Source: Candidatus Scybalocola faecigallinarum (GTDB taxonomy: Bacteria > Bacillota > Clostridia > Lachnospirales > Lachnospiraceae). Taken from it: DNA of 64,000 nucleotides. Positions 1 to 10,187 of this stretch are shown in pieces. The notes beneath the pieces were generated by a model. The model was not told where the DNA came from and did not search any database. It saw only the letters and a list, made by a program, of their open reading frames with translations. A program made the position numbers and the translations under genes. Each line of letters starts with the position of its first letter. Position 1 is the stretch's first letter. The stretch spans positions 1 through 64,000 of the forward strand of contig DVIT01000062.1 of the NCBI GenBank assembly GCA_018711005.1. Reading direction: 5' to 3'.

Positions 1-2078
1 TTGGTATTATGGCTCATATTGATGCTGGTAAGACCACATTGACCGAGCGTATCCTTTATTACACTGGTATTAACTATAAGATTGGTGATACCCACGAAGG
101 TACTGCAACCATGGACTGGATGGAACAGGAGCAGGAGAGAGGTATCACGATCACTTCAGCTGCTACCACATGCCATTGGACACCTCAGGAATTCCATAAA
201 CCAAAGCCAGGCGCCCAGGAATACCGTATTAATATTATTGATACTCCTGGACACGTTGACTTTACAGTAGAGGTTGAACGTTCACTGCGTGTGCTTGACG
301 GTGCTGTTGGTGTATTCTGTGCAAAGGGCGGTGTTGAACCACAGTCTGAAAATGTATGGCGCCAGGCAGACACTTATAATGTACCTCGTATGGCATTCAT
401 CAATAAGATGGATATTATGGGTGCAAACTTCTACGGTGCTGTAGAACAGATTAAGACACGTCTGGGCAAGAATGCGATTCCTGTGCAGCTGCCAATCGGC
501 AAAGAAGATGACTTTAAGGGAATCATCGATCTGTTTGAAATGAAAGCCTACATCTACAATGATGAGAAGGGCGATGATATTTCTATCGTTGATATTCCTG
601 ACGATATGAAAGATGATGCTGAGTTATACAGAACAGACATGGTCGAAAAGATCTGCGAGCTGGATGACGACCTTATGATGCAGTATCTGGAAGGTGAAGA
701 ACCTACAACAGAGCAGCTTAAGGCAGCATTAAGAAAAGGTACATGTGAGTGTACTGCTGTTCCTGTATGCTGCGGTTCCGCATACAGAAACAAGGGCGTT
801 CAGAAACTTCTGGATGCTATCATTGAATACATGCCCGCACCTACAGACATTCCTTCAATTAAGGGTGTTGATATGGATGGCAATGAGATCGAAAGACATT
901 CTTCTGATGAAGAACCGTTCTCCGCTCTGGTATTCAAAATTATGACCGACCCATTCGTAGGTAAACTGGCATTCTTCCGTGTTTACTCCGGTACAATGAA
1001 TTCCGGTTCCTATGTTTATAACTCTACAAAAGATAAGAAAGAACGTGTTGGACGTATTCTTCAGATGCATGCCAACAAGCGTTCCGAGCTGGATAAGGTT
1101 TATTCCGGTGATATTGCCGCTGCTGTAGGCTTTAAAATTTCTACAACCGGTGATACGATCTGCGATGAACAGCATCCGGTAATCCTTGAGTCCATGGAAT
1201 TCCCAGAACCGGTTATCGAGCTGGCAATCGAGCCTAAGACAAAAGCCGGCCAGGGCAAGATGGGTGAAGCTCTTGCAAAACTTGCAGAAGAAGACCCCAC
1301 ATTCCGTGCGCATACAGATTCTGAGACAGGCCAGACCATTATTGCAGGTATGGGTGAGCTTCATCTGGAGATCATCGTTGACCGTCTTCTCCGCGAGTTT
1401 AAGGTAGAAGCTAATGTAGGCGCTCCTCAGGTTGCTTATAAAGAAACCTTTACAAAGACTGTAGAAGTAGACAGCAAGTATGCAAAACAGTCTGGTGGCC
1501 GTGGTCAGTATGGTCATTGTAAAGTTCGTTTTGAGCCGATGGATCCCAACGGTGAAGAAACATTTAAGTTCGATTCCGAAGTTGTGGGCGGTGCTATTCC
1601 TAAGGAATATATCCCGGCAGTCGGCGAAGGTATCGAAGAAGCTGCAAAAGCCGGTATCCTTGGCGGATTCCCTGTACTGGGCGTTCACGCTACAGTATAT
1701 GACGGTTCCTACCATGAAGTAGACTCCTCTGAAATGGCATTCCATATTGCCGGTTCCTTAGCATTCAAGGATGCTATGAACAAGGCTGGTGCTGTTTTAC
1801 TTGAGCCGATCATGAAGGTAGAGGTAACAATGCCTGAAGAATACATGGGCGATGTTATTGGTGATATTAACTCCCGTCGCGGCCGTATCGAAGGTATGGA
1901 CGATGTTGGCGGCGGTAAGATCATCAAAGCTTATGTACCTCTGGCAGAAATGTTCGGATATTCCACAGACCTGCGTTCCAGAACTCAGGGCCGTGGTAAC
2001 TACTCTATGTTCTTTGATAAATATGAGCAGGTTCCGAAGTCTGTACAGGAAAAGGTTATTGCTGCAAAAGGAAAATAA
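1..2078 (+). CDS. fusA: Elongation factor G, 5'-truncated by window edge
   Basis: EF-G is the ribosomal translocase GTPase and acts in the cytoplasm. The reading frame is open from base 3 (Gly-Ile, then Met at 9), and the usual N-terminal 15-20 residues lie outside the window, so the Met at 9 is internal. The P-loop AHIDAGKTT is at the very start, followed by the RGITI switch region, DTPGHVDF and NKMD, then domains II-V (GGRGQYG and [17 protein letters not shown] are typical EF-G segments). The end is normal (TAA 2076-2078). With tuf downstream this is the tail of the str operon; rpsL and rpsG would be expected upstream. No lesions are seen. Confidence 0.97.
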   Translation, partial: GIMAHIDAGKTTLTERILYYTGINYKIGDTHEGTATMDWMEQEQERGITITSAATTCHWTPQEFHKPKPGAQEYRINIIDTPGHVDFTVEVERSLRVLDGAVGVFCAKGGVEPQSENVWRQADTYNVPRMAFINKMDIMGANFYGAVEQIKTRLGKNAIPVQLPIGKEDDFKGIIDLFEMKAYIYNDEKGDDISIVDIPDDMKDDAELYRTDMVEKICELDDDLMMQYLEGEEPTTEQLKAALRKGTCECTAVPVCCGSAYRNKGVQKLLDAIIEYMPAPTDIPSIKGVDMDGNEIERHSSDEEPFSALVFKIMTDPFVGKLAFFRVYSGTMNSGSYVYNSTKDKKERVGRILQMHANKRSELDKVYSGDIAAAVGFKISTTGDTICDEQHPVILESMEFPEPVIELAIEPKTKAGQGKMGEALAKLAEEDPTFRAHTDSETGQTIIAGMGELHLEIIVDRLLREFKVEANVGAPQVAYKETFTKTVEVDSKYAKQSGGRGQYGHCKVRFEPMDPNGEETFKFDSEVVGGAIPKEYIPAVGEGIEEAAKAGILGGFPVLGVHATVYDGSYHEVDSSEMAFHIAGSLAFKDAMNKAGAVLLEPIMKVEVTMPEEYMGDVIGDINSRRGRIEGMDDVGGGKIIKAYVPLAEMFGYSTDLRSRTQGRGNYSMFFDKYEQVPKSVQEKVIAAKGK

Positions 2079-2150
2079 TCAAAAAACAGGCTTGAATATC
2101 ATGCCTAAATGCAATATAATTAGTTTTAGCTAGGCGAATTTCCCGATGAA

Positions 2151-2172
2151 CTGCCGCACTTCGGTGCGGCGG
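2151..2172 (+). promoter_or_regulatory. Very stable UUCG-capped hairpin between fusA and tuf
   Basis: GCCGCAC (2153-2159) pairs perfectly with GTGCGGC (2164-2170) around a TTCG loop, giving a C(UUCG)G tetraloop. The stem can be extended by one or two pairs. There is no T-run after it, so it is not a standard terminator. It may be a partial terminator, a processing site or an mRNA-stabilising structure that sets the fusA/tuf ratio. Confidence 0.5.
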
Positions 2173-2261
2173 CAAGGGTTTCGCAGGGTGCTGCGTATGC
2201 GCCGAGTCAGTTTATTATGCCCCTTGCATATGGGGTAATTATATTAAGGAGGACTATCAAA

Positions 2262-3449
2262 ATGGCAAAAGCTAAGTTTGACAGAAGCAAACCACATTGT
2301 AATATTGGTACCATTGGTCACGTTGACCATGGTAAAACAACTTTAACTGCTGCTATCACAAAGGTACTGGCAGAAAGAGTTCCTGGTAACGAAAAAGTAG
2401 ACTTTGAAAATATCGATAAAGCTCCGGAAGAAAGAGAGCGTGGTATCACAATTTCTACAGCACACGTTGAGTACCAGACAGCAAGACGTCACTATGCACA
2501 TGTTGACTGCCCGGGCCATGCTGACTATGTAAAGAACATGATCACTGGTGCAGCTCAGATGGATGGTGCTATCCTTGTTGTTGCTGCTACTGATGGTGTT
2601 ATGGCTCAGACAAAAGAGCATATCCTTCTTTCCCGTCAGGTAGGTGTACCTTATATCGTAGTATTCATGAACAAGTGCGATATGGTAGACGACGAAGAAC
2701 TTCTTGAGTTAGTAGAAATGGAAATCACAGAAGTTCTTGAAGAATATGAGTTCACAGATTGCCCGATCATCAAAGGTTCTGCTCTGAAGGCTCTTGAAGA
2801 TCCTTCAAGCGAATGGGGCGACAAGATCATGGAACTGATGGATACAGTTGATGAGTACATTCCTGATCCTCAGCGTGATACAGATAAGCCTTTCCTTATG
2901 CCTGTTGAGGACGTATTCTCCATTACTGGCCGTGGTACAGTTGCTACAGGTAGAGTAGAGCGTGGTACACTTCACCTTTCCGAAGAAGTTGAAATCGTAG
3001 GTGTTAAGGAAGATATCCGTAAGGTTGTTGTAACTGGTATCGAAATGTTCCGTAAGCTCCTTGATGAAGCTCAGGCTGGTGATAACATCGGTTGCCTCCT
3101 TCGTGGTGTTCAGAGAAACGAAATCGAAAGAGGACAGGTTCTTGCTAAACCAGGTTCTGTTAAACCTCACAGAAAGTTTACAGCTCAGGTTTACGTATTA
3201 ACAAAAGATGAAGGTGGCCGTCATACACCTTTCTTCAACAAATACAGACCTCAGTTCTACTTCAGAACAACAGATATTACAGGTGAAATCCAGCTTCCTG
3301 AAGGCACAGAAATGTGCATGCCTGGCGATAACGTAGAGATGACAATCGAACTCATCCACCCAATCGCTATGGAGCAGGGTCTTACATTCGCTATCCGCGA
3401 AGGTGGACGTACAGTTGGTTCCGGCCGTGTTGCTACAATCATTGAATAA
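2262..3449 (+). CDS. tuf: Elongation factor Tu
   Basis: EF-Tu delivers aminoacyl-tRNA to the ribosome as a GTP complex. The protein is 395 aa, normal for the family. The G1 motif GHVDHGKTT is near residue 19, RGITI and DCPGHADY follow, then NKCD and SALKAL. Domains 2 and 3 are complete and the C-terminus GRVATIIE is typical. The ATG at 2262 is preferred over an in-frame upstream start because AAGGAGG lies at 2246-2252, nine bases before it, and the protein then begins [12 protein letters not shown] as in relatives. It follows fusA by 183 bp and ends in a strong terminator. Confidence 0.98.
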   Translation: MAKAKFDRSKPHCNIGTIGHVDHGKTTLTAAITKVLAERVPGNEKVDFENIDKAPEERERGITISTAHVEYQTARRHYAHVDCPGHADYVKNMITGAAQMDGAILVVAATDGVMAQTKEHILLSRQVGVPYIVVFMNKCDMVDDEELLELVEMEITEVLEEYEFTDCPIIKGSALKALEDPSSEWGDKIMELMDTVDEYIPDPQRDTDKPFLMPVEDVFSITGRGTVATGRVERGTLHLSEEVEIVGVKEDIRKVVVTGIEMFRKLLDEAQAGDNIGCLLRGVQRNEIERGQVLAKPGSVKPHRKFTAQVYVLTKDEGGRHTPFFNKYRPQFYFRTTDITGEIQLPEGTEMCMPGDNVEMTIELIHPIAMEQGLTFAIREGGRTVGSGRVATIIE

Positions 3450-3480
3450 TTTTTGATAGTGTTTAAAACCTGAATTTTGC

Positions 3481-3512
3481 AGGGCTTTCCGAATTTTCGG
3501 AAAGCCCTTTTT
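3481..3512 (+). terminator. Rho-independent terminator of tuf
   Basis: A 12-bp perfect stem (3481-3492 with 3497-3508), four-base loop, then TTTTT. It separates the translation genes from the convergent AraC gene. Confidence 0.93.
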
Positions 3513-3554
3513 GTATGCAGTGCCCGGCAAATTCCTGTCGGGTATTTTGTTATT

Positions 3555-6047
3555 TCAGCCTTCCCCATCAATTTGTGGTGTAATCTCATATAAAACAACA
3601 CCATACTCCGGCACCACAGTGTCCAGGATCAGGGTTTCATTAACATAAACCGTATCTAAAGTAATTTTTGGAATGCTGGTGTACTGGATGTAGCGGACCA
3701 TTTCCGTATCGATCACCTGTGGGGAGCCGGAATTAAGCCATGTATTGTAGGTAGAGCCGCAGGTCTCACACAACAGAGTACGCCGGATCAGGCAAGGCCC
3801 GGAGACCATGGAAATGGAGTGATGGTAAATGATCTCACCGGAGGCATCAAAGTATTTATTCCGCTCCGTGTAGGATGGCGCCGTGTGATCTTCCTTCAGC
3901 CAGGATTCAAAATAAAAGCAGAAGTTAAAAAGCAGGAGCTGGTATCCTTCCTGGGAACGGGTCAATATATGGCAGTTATCATATTCAATGATTGTATCTC
4001 CCAGCCGCCGGTACAGGGCAAGGGCATAGTAGGCCGGTTTTTTCAGGCCTATGGTATCTATAAGTCCGGGATTTCCGCTGAACATACGATTGTCCGGATA
4101 TAATTCATCGTTTGTATCACATAATGTCCAGTAAGACAGACCTGCGCAATCTTTCAGGGAATGAAGCAGCGTATAGATCATATACGGCCCCATAAAGCAG
4201 GTGTCTCGGGCATAGTCGCAGGGCAGGTAAGACATATTCCAGCTCATGGATATAATCGGGAGCAGGTCATATCCCTTGCGTGAACACAGCGCCTTCAGCT
4301 GATGGACGGTTTTTTCAGGAAGATCCTTATCATAAGGCACTGAAAAAGCTTCACTTTGGGTTTTGAGCTGAGGAAAATGGCTACTGTTTTGCAGGTCATC
4401 CGGACAGCAATAGGTGTGGACCGCCACATAATCCGGCGAAATATTATTTTCTTTGCAGTAATCAAAAAAGGCTTCGTACCAGTCCAGGCCGCTGGGCATG
4501 GAAAATGCCGGGCTCCCCAGGATAATATGGGGATCTGTCCGTTTCACTGCCTGCCAGGTGGTCTTATAAAATCTGAAAAAATCCTCCTGGGAATCATACC
4601 AGTAGGCTTCCTCAAGGGAAAGATTAGGGCTTGTCCAGAAATCAAAGTACCAGGTATGTACCTGGCTCTGGCCATATCTTCGGATGCAGTGGAGCATAAA
4701 TTGGGACACAAGATCGCACCAGCGGTTCAGGGATTTGGGGAAACTCACATTGGGATGATATTGCCAGCCGCAGGTTTGCTTTTTGGAAGCCAGGGATGAT
4801 GGCATAAAACCGATTTCCATCACCGGCTTTATATCCAGGGATACAAAAAAGTCCAGAACCATATCAATATAGTTCCAGTTGTACCGCACATTGTGGTCGC
4901 CGTCTTCATAATAAATATACAAATCATCTGAAAAAATATCCCGGATACGCAAATAATCAAATTTTAGTTCCTTTTTGGCTTCCCGAATAGCCTCCTGTAT
5001 ATTGCTTTGCAGGCAGCTGACGGCTCGCCCCAGAGTATTGATCTTTAGCTGGAAATTTTTCTGCCCAGGCTTTTGCTGGCGCAGATCTGTCCGCAGGGAA
5101 ACATAGGTTTGCCTTGCACCGTTTTTTCCACGCTCCATGGATTGGTTCCAGAACCTTTGGAAAAACTGAAAGTAGCTTTTGGCATTAAAGGGGATTGGAC
5201 TGGATTGGATCGGGGAAATAAGATAATTATGGTTTTTGGCCATTTTTTTTCGAAAGGCGGAAGGTGTCATTTCATAAACCTTTTTAAAGCAAGCGCTAAA
5301 GGCCTTGTGATCCCCGAAGCCGCAGGCCAGGGCAATATCAGTAATGGATTTCTCCGGATCCGTCAGGAGCAGGAGGGATTTTTGCACACGGTAATTATTC
5401 AAATATTCTACAAAGCTTTTGCCGAAATTTTTCCTGAAAAATGAAGAAAAATATTGAGGATGTACCCCTACATAACCGGCAATATCTTTTAAAGTAATCT
5501 TTTCTGTATAATTTTCATTAATATAGCGCAATGTGCGGATCACGCGCTGCCGGGAGTAATTTCCGGAAGAAAATGTTTTTGCGGTTTCGCATCCGTAATG
5601 ATCCAAAAGCACAGCCATAATGGAAGCTGCCGCGCTGACCATGTGAAGGTTGGCGGTGGCTTTTATATTTATAGTATAAAAAACGATCCGGGCTATGGCA
5701 GAGGCAATTTGATAGTAAAGAGGATCCTCCAGATTACAGCGCAGCTGGCATTCCCGGAAGCTGCGGTACTCATGATCAGGGCAGTAGTTTTCTATAAATT
5801 CCCGTGAAATTTCGATAACAAGCATACAGCTTTCCGGCCGCAAAGGGGCAAATGCATAAAGCTCGTAGGGCGGAATAAAGCAAATGTCATTAGTTCTTAA
5901 AATATGCTGGGTATCAAACAGTGTCAGGGCGATTTCTCCATTCAGGACAAAGCAGACAAAATAAGATTCGCTGAAGTGGCTGGCAGAATCAAATTCCCAT
6001 TGTATCCGTTGGGAAAAAGGAAGCTTATCAATAGAAAAAATACTCAT
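3555..6047 (-). CDS. AraC-family regulator fused to a catalytically dead GH39-like domain
   Basis: 830 aa. Residues about 10-80 look like an AraC cupin sensor. Residues about 166-270 are a double helix-turn-helix (KITLKDIAGYVGVHPQYFSS, then SITDIALACGFGDHKAFSAC). The rest resembles GH39 beta-xylosidases: NWNYIDMVLDFFVSLDIKPV then MEIGFMP, then WYFDFWTSPNLS where active enzymes have WNEPN, and SWNMSY where they have TEYNTSY. Both catalytic Glu positions are Ser here (about S473 and S602), so hydrolysis is unlikely and a sugar-sensing role is my inference. ATG 6047 is chosen because AAAGGAG (6061-6067) precedes it and would lie inside the coding region if ATG 6077 were used; the spacing is rather long. 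The gene is divergent from the ABC importer, a likely target. Confidence 0.85.
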   Translation of the reverse strand: MSIFSIDKLPFSQRIQWEFDSASHFSESYFVCFVLNGEIALTLFDTQHILRTNDICFIPPYELYAFAPLRPESCMLVIEISREFIENYCPDHEYRSFRECQLRCNLEDPLYYQIASAIARIVFYTINIKATANLHMVSAAASIMAVLLDHYGCETAKTFSSGNYSRQRVIRTLRYINENYTEKITLKDIAGYVGVHPQYFSSFFRKNFGKSFVEYLNNYRVQKSLLLLTDPEKSITDIALACGFGDHKAFSACFKKVYEMTPSAFRKKMAKNHNYLISPIQSSPIPFNAKSYFQFFQRFWNQSMERGKNGARQTYVSLRTDLRQQKPGQKNFQLKINTLGRAVSCLQSNIQEAIREAKKELKFDYLRIRDIFSDDLYIYYEDGDHNVRYNWNYIDMVLDFFVSLDIKPVMEIGFMPSSLASKKQTCGWQYHPNVSFPKSLNRWCDLVSQFMLHCIRRYGQSQVHTWYFDFWTSPNLSLEEAYWYDSQEDFFRFYKTTWQAVKRTDPHIILGSPAFSMPSGLDWYEAFFDYCKENNISPDYVAVHTYCCPDDLQNSSHFPQLKTQSEAFSVPYDKDLPEKTVHQLKALCSRKGYDLLPIISMSWNMSYLPCDYARDTCFMGPYMIYTLLHSLKDCAGLSYWTLCDTNDELYPDNRMFSGNPGLIDTIGLKKPAYYALALYRRLGDTIIEYDNCHILTRSQEGYQLLLFNFCFYFESWLKEDHTAPSYTERNKYFDASGEIIYHHSISMVSGPCLIRRTLLCETCGSTYNTWLNSGSPQVIDTEMVRYIQYTSIPKITLDTVYVNETLILDTVVPEYGVVLYEITPQIDGEG

Positions 6048-6376
6048 TGCCGTGATCCCACTCCTTTCATTTGGCATTTATTCCATTATATTCTAAAAAA
6101 ATATAAAAATCATTATCATCCTTTGAAATTCGTGATAATATACAAAATTGAGTGTGTAAAACTGGTAATTAAAACAAAAAAGGCGTTTTATAAGATATTT
6201 TTTAGATTTTGATCTTAAATCATAAGATTGCCAGAGAAAATAATTAAAGAATATTGCATTTCTAACTATAAAAACATAAAATCAAGGAAGTTTTTAGTAA
6301 AAAATACAAATATAATAAAGACACAATGTGGTTGCTTTATTGATTCTGTATATTTAATGGACAAGAGGTGATGTAA
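6048..6376. promoter_or_regulatory. AT-rich divergent control region, AraC gene / ABC importer
   Basis: About 330 bp without a gene, markedly AT-rich. TATAAT at 6311-6316 is a candidate -10 for the importer operon but lacks a good -35, as expected for an activator-dependent promoter. No clear operator repeat could be fixed by eye. Confidence 0.45.
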
Positions 6377-7897
6377 ATGGGTGGTAAAAATGCAGAGGGC
6401 GCGTTGATTTTCGAGACTCGTGGTCTGTGTAAAAATTTTGGCCCCACAGTAGCCCTGGACCATGTGGATTTCAAGGTATACCGTGGACAGATCACAGGAC
6501 TGATCGGTGAAAATGGTTCAGGAAAATCAACGATCACATCCATTGCGGCAGGGATGCAGCCGCCCACATCCGGCGAGATGTTTTTTAATGGAAAGCCCCA
6601 TAAGCCATCCAGTATGATTGAAGGCGCAAAACTTGGTATTGGCATGATCGTCCAGGAACAGGGAACCATATCCGGGATTACGGTGGCCCAAAATATTTTC
6701 CTGGGTGAGGAAGATCAGTTTCGTACTATGGGACTTATCAACCGCTCAAAAATGAATGCTGCGGCGAAAAAAGCTCTGGAAGACATTGGTTATACCCAGG
6801 CAGATCCGTCAGCATTGATCGATACTTTGAATTTTCAGGACCGAAAGCTTGTAGAGATTGCAAAGGTTGTTTATAACCAGCCGGAAATGCTTGTTGTAGA
6901 CGAGACGACCACGGCTCTGTCCCAAAGCGGACGAACTATTGTCTACAATCTTATGAAGAAAATGCGGGACGAAAATAAGGCCGTTGTGTTTATTTCTCAT
7001 GACCTGGAGGAGCTGATCGAAATTTGCGATACGCTGACGGTACTAAGAGACGGTGTGCTGATTACCACTTTGGACCGGTCGGAGATGGCTCCGGACACGA
7101 TTAAAAAGTATATGGTGGGCCGGGAAATGAAGGGCCAGTATTATCGCAGTGATTACGGAGAAAAAGTCAGCCGGGATGTGGTTTTAGAGGCCCGTCAGGT
7201 GACCTCCGGTACGGGAATGCTCATGAATTTTTCCATGGAAGTATATCAGGGAGAGATTTTAGGCATTGGCGGCCTTTCTCACTGCGGCATGCATGAGCTG
7301 GGCAAGGTACTTTTTGGCGATGAAAAGCTGCTGACCGGAGAGGTGATCCATAAAGCCACGGGTGAAAAAATTACATCGCCCCTGAATGCTATGAAGCATG
7401 GCCTTGGATATGTGTCCAAAGACAGGGACCGGGAATCGTTAGTGCTTACAGCTGCCATTAAAGACAATATTATTTCGGCAAGCTATGATAAGATCGCACC
7501 CAAAGGCTTTATGAAATCATCGGATGTGCGCAGCTTTGTGGATGAGCAGGTTCAGAGCCTTTCTATTAAATGCGCTTCTGTGATTCAGGATGTGCAGTAT
7601 CTTTCCGGCGGCAATAAACAGAAGGTTGTTTTTGGCAAATGGATCGGGCGCAACTGTGACATTCTTATTCTGGACTGTCCTACCCGTGGCGTGGATATTG
7701 GTGTTAAGGCGTCTATGTACCAGCTGATCTATGAGATGAAACGCCAGGGTAAGACGATTATTATGATTTCTGAGGAACTTCCGGAGCTGATCGGTATGAG
7801 CGACCGGCTTCTCATATTAAAGAACGGACAGCTGGCCGGAGAATTTTTCAGAAGTCCACAGCTAAGTGAAAATGAGATTATCGAAGTTATGATATAG
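6377..7897 (+). CDS. Sugar ABC transporter ATP-binding protein (RbsA/MglA type, two ABC domains)
   Basis: 506 aa with two tandem nucleotide-binding domains, the layout of ribose/galactose-type importers; it energises uptake at the inner face of the membrane. Domain 1 has Walker A GENGSGKST and Walker B MLVVDETT, but its signature is replaced by NFQDRKLVEIAK. Domain 2 has lost the Walker A lysine (GIGGLSHCGMHELG) yet keeps YLSGGNKQKVV and DILILDCPTRGVDIG. Such complementary degeneracy is known in this subfamily. AGAGGTGAT precedes the ATG. It is the first gene of a four-gene importer operon. The substrate is not shown by sequence; the downstream GH78 suggests rhamnose or a rhamnoside. Confidence 0.93.
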   Translation: MGGKNAEGALIFETRGLCKNFGPTVALDHVDFKVYRGQITGLIGENGSGKSTITSIAAGMQPPTSGEMFFNGKPHKPSSMIEGAKLGIGMIVQEQGTISGITVAQNIFLGEEDQFRTMGLINRSKMNAAAKKALEDIGYTQADPSALIDTLNFQDRKLVEIAKVVYNQPEMLVVDETTTALSQSGRTIVYNLMKKMRDENKAVVFISHDLEELIEICDTLTVLRDGVLITTLDRSEMAPDTIKKYMVGREMKGQYYRSDYGEKVSRDVVLEARQVTSGTGMLMNFSMEVYQGEILGIGGLSHCGMHELGKVLFGDEKLLTGEVIHKATGEKITSPLNAMKHGLGYVSKDRDRESLVLTAAIKDNIISASYDKIAPKGFMKSSDVRSFVDEQVQSLSIKCASVIQDVQYLSGGNKQKVVFGKWIGRNCDILILDCPTRGVDIGVKASMYQLIYEMKRQGKTIIMISEELPELIGMSDRLLILKNGQLAGEFFRSPQLSENEIIEVMI

Positions 7898-7907
7898 GAG
7901 GATGTCT

Positions 7908-8879
7908 ATGAGTGCGCAAAAAAATAAGAAAAATCTCGGCAGCCTCTCAAAACTGGCTCCGATCATTGGTCTTGTAGTCGTTGTTCTTTTCTTTTCCATA
8001 ATCACCGGAGGCAGGCTGCTGTCTGTTACAAACCTGCAGAATATGGTCAGTCAGTGTATTGTAACCGCGCTGGTTGCCGTAGGCGCAGTCTTTGTCTTTG
8101 GTATTGGAAATTTTGACATGTCCCTGGGCGGCGGCGTACTTTTATCCGCAGTTCTGGGAGCCATGGCGGCAGTAAAAACCGGAAGTCTTGTGGTGACCTT
8201 GCTTGTATGTGTCGCTGTGTCTGTTGCCCTGGCATTAATGAAGGGGATCTTTTCGTCCTATGTTACGGTTCCCTTCTTTATCTTTACTATCGTTTTATCA
8301 TCTGTCATCTCGTCGGTAGTGCTTGTCATTATGGGCAGTGAGACGACGGTTTATTTAAGCGATGCAGTGAGAGAGATCCCGTCCTTTAACTTTATGCAGA
8401 TCACCATTATTAATGTGATCTGTCTGGCAGTCTATTTTGTTGTCTGCCTGTTCCTTTTTAACTATACGCCTTTAGGCAGCAAGATCAAAATGATGGGCGG
8501 CAATCCGGTATGTGCCAACCAGTCCGGGATTAATGGCAAAAAGCTTCAGATCATCACCTTTTTGATCAGCAGTATCGGTATTGCCCTGGCAGCCTTTATC
8601 CTGATCATCCGTACCCGTACCATTGGATCTGCAACTGCCAGCTCCACAGGTACAGATGTTATGATCGCCCTTGTTTTAGGCGGTATGCCGATTTCCGGAG
8701 GACCAAAATCCAAGATCAGCGCAGGTCTTGTCGGATCCCTGATTATTACGGTGTTAAACAGTGGTCTGACCATTATGGGATTATCCACAGGCGTGATCCA
8801 GATCCTTCGCGGCGTTGTCTTTGTTGCCGTCGTTTTTGTGGCAAGCTTCAGCTACAGGAGCAAGCTTCTGCCAAGATAA
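7908..8879 (+). CDS. Sugar ABC transporter permease (RbsC/BPD_transp_2 family), first of two
   Basis: 323 aa and strongly hydrophobic, with about eight to ten membrane segments. It contains VFGIGNFDMSLGG, the counterpart of the family's GGIDLSVG-type motif, and GGMPISGGPKSK near the C-terminus, where the ATPase contact loop lies. The start at 7908 is used because AGGAGG (7896-7901) abuts an earlier in-frame ATG at 7902, leaving no spacing, whereas 7908 is six bases away. The SD overlaps the stop of the ATPase gene, so the two are translationally close. It probably pairs with the second permease at 10188 as a heterodimer. Confidence 0.92.
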   Translation: MSAQKNKKNLGSLSKLAPIIGLVVVVLFFSIITGGRLLSVTNLQNMVSQCIVTALVAVGAVFVFGIGNFDMSLGGGVLLSAVLGAMAAVKTGSLVVTLLVCVAVSVALALMKGIFSSYVTVPFFIFTIVLSSVISSVVLVIMGSETTVYLSDAVREIPSFNFMQITIINVICLAVYFVVCLFLFNYTPLGSKIKMMGGNPVCANQSGINGKKLQIITFLISSIGIALAAFILIIRTRTIGSATASSTGTDVMIALVLGGMPISGGPKSKISAGLVGSLIITVLNSGLTIMGLSTGVIQILRGVVFVAVVFVASFSYRSKLLPR

Positions 8880-8923
8880 AGGAAAACTGAGAGAAGAAAA
8901 ATAAGAAATGGAGGATTTACAAC

Positions 8924-10171
8924 ATGAAAGTTTGGAAAAGATTTGGTGCATTAGCATTATCCGCAGTAATGGTTATGGGAATGGCTGCATGTGGTTCTGA
9001 CAGCGGCACAACAACAGATACACAGGCTGAGACTTCCGGTGCTGAAGCAGCAGGCTCTGAGGCTGCCGATGGAGAAAGCACAGCCGCTGAAAGCACCGGG
9101 ACAACCGGCGGCTTTGCACTGGACGGCACATGGCCGGAAGAAACCGTAAAGATCGGTTTTGTTGCCTTTGATACTACAGATGAGCAGTATCTGGCATGTA
9201 TGGATTATTTTGATTATTTATCCAATTATTTTAATATTGAGATCATGTCCTCTGAAAGCCTGGCCGATGCAGAAGGCGAGCTGAACTTTATTTCCGACTG
9301 CGCCGCTGCCGGCTGCAAGGCTATCATCGGCTACTACAATGAGGCTAAAGCAGAATCTGCAAAGGCAGCTGCAGACCTTGGCATGTATTACTGGGGCGGC
9401 TTCGGCGGCGATGAGGATGCTTACAATGAAGTGAAAGACAATGAATATTATCTTGGCGGCTATACACTGGGCGACGCTGAGTATAATGCCGGATACAGCA
9501 TGGCTCAGGCGCTGATTGAGCAGGGCTGTGAAAAGATCGTTCTGTGCTCCGGCGGTGCATCCATGGGTGTGAGCATGTTTGTTGACCGTAAGGCCGGATT
9601 TGAAGCAGCTGTTGAAGAAGCACAGGCGGATGGTTCCAGCGCAGAGATCGTATATGAGATCGAAGGCTGGCCGGGCACCGATTCCTTTACTGCTGACCAG
9701 ACATCTGTCCTGGATATGGATATTGATGCCATTGCCTCTACCTTTGGTGTAGAAATGTGGTTCCAGCCGCTGATGAATGCGGGAAAGACCGACAGTGTAA
9801 AGCTGGCAGCCATTGGTGTTGTTAATGATACATACTATGATTTCTTTAATGAAGGCATTGTAACCTGTATCGTATATGACTGTGAAGAAGTTGTTTTTGG
9901 CAATGCGATCCCAATGATCTTAAATGCAGTGAACGGTGATATTGATGCCGTGCGCAATGAGGACGGCACAGCAGCCCTGTTCCCGGTACAGCGCTGGACA
10001 GTAACTAATATTGATGATTATAATACAATTTATGATCTGCACAGCAATGGCGAATATGTGATCACCGGAGAAGATGTAGCCAACCTGATCAAGGCCTATA
10101 ATCCGGAAACTACAGCACAGGATTTCTTCGATTTTTATGGAGGATTTTCTGTAGATTCCATAAGTGAATAG
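8924..10171 (+). CDS. Sugar-binding lipoprotein of the ABC importer (periplasmic-binding type 4-like)
   Basis: 415 aa. A signal peptide ends in a lipobox (GMAAC, Cys23), followed by a Ser/Thr/Glu/Ala-rich linker of about 40 residues, typical of Gram-positive binding lipoproteins tethered outside the membrane. The mature part (VKIGFVAFDTTDEQYL onward) resembles sugar-binding proteins of the ribose/galactose class, with alternating alpha/beta segments. TGGAGG at 8909-8914 precedes the ATG. It lies between two permease genes of the same operon. The ligand cannot be read from the sequence; a rhamnose-containing sugar is a guess from context. Lgt, needed for lipidation, is encoded at 19951. Confidence 0.9.
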   Translation: MKVWKRFGALALSAVMVMGMAACGSDSGTTTDTQAETSGAEAAGSEAADGESTAAESTGTTGGFALDGTWPEETVKIGFVAFDTTDEQYLACMDYFDYLSNYFNIEIMSSESLADAEGELNFISDCAAAGCKAIIGYYNEAKAESAKAAADLGMYYWGGFGGDEDAYNEVKDNEYYLGGYTLGDAEYNAGYSMAQALIEQGCEKIVLCSGGASMGVSMFVDRKAGFEAAVEEAQADGSSAEIVYEIEGWPGTDSFTADQTSVLDMDIDAIASTFGVEMWFQPLMNAGKTDSVKLAAIGVVNDTYYDFFNEGIVTCIVYDCEEVVFGNAIPMILNAVNGDIDAVRNEDGTAALFPVQRWTVTNIDDYNTIYDLHSNGEYVITGEDVANLIKAYNPETTAQDFFDFYGGFSVDSISE

Positions 10172-10187
10172 TAAGGGGTTTTGCTTT

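Noticed and set aside
855-1745. 296-codon open frame on the minus strand inside fusA
   Set aside because: It is a codon-usage shadow of a highly expressed gene; no SD and no family resemblance.
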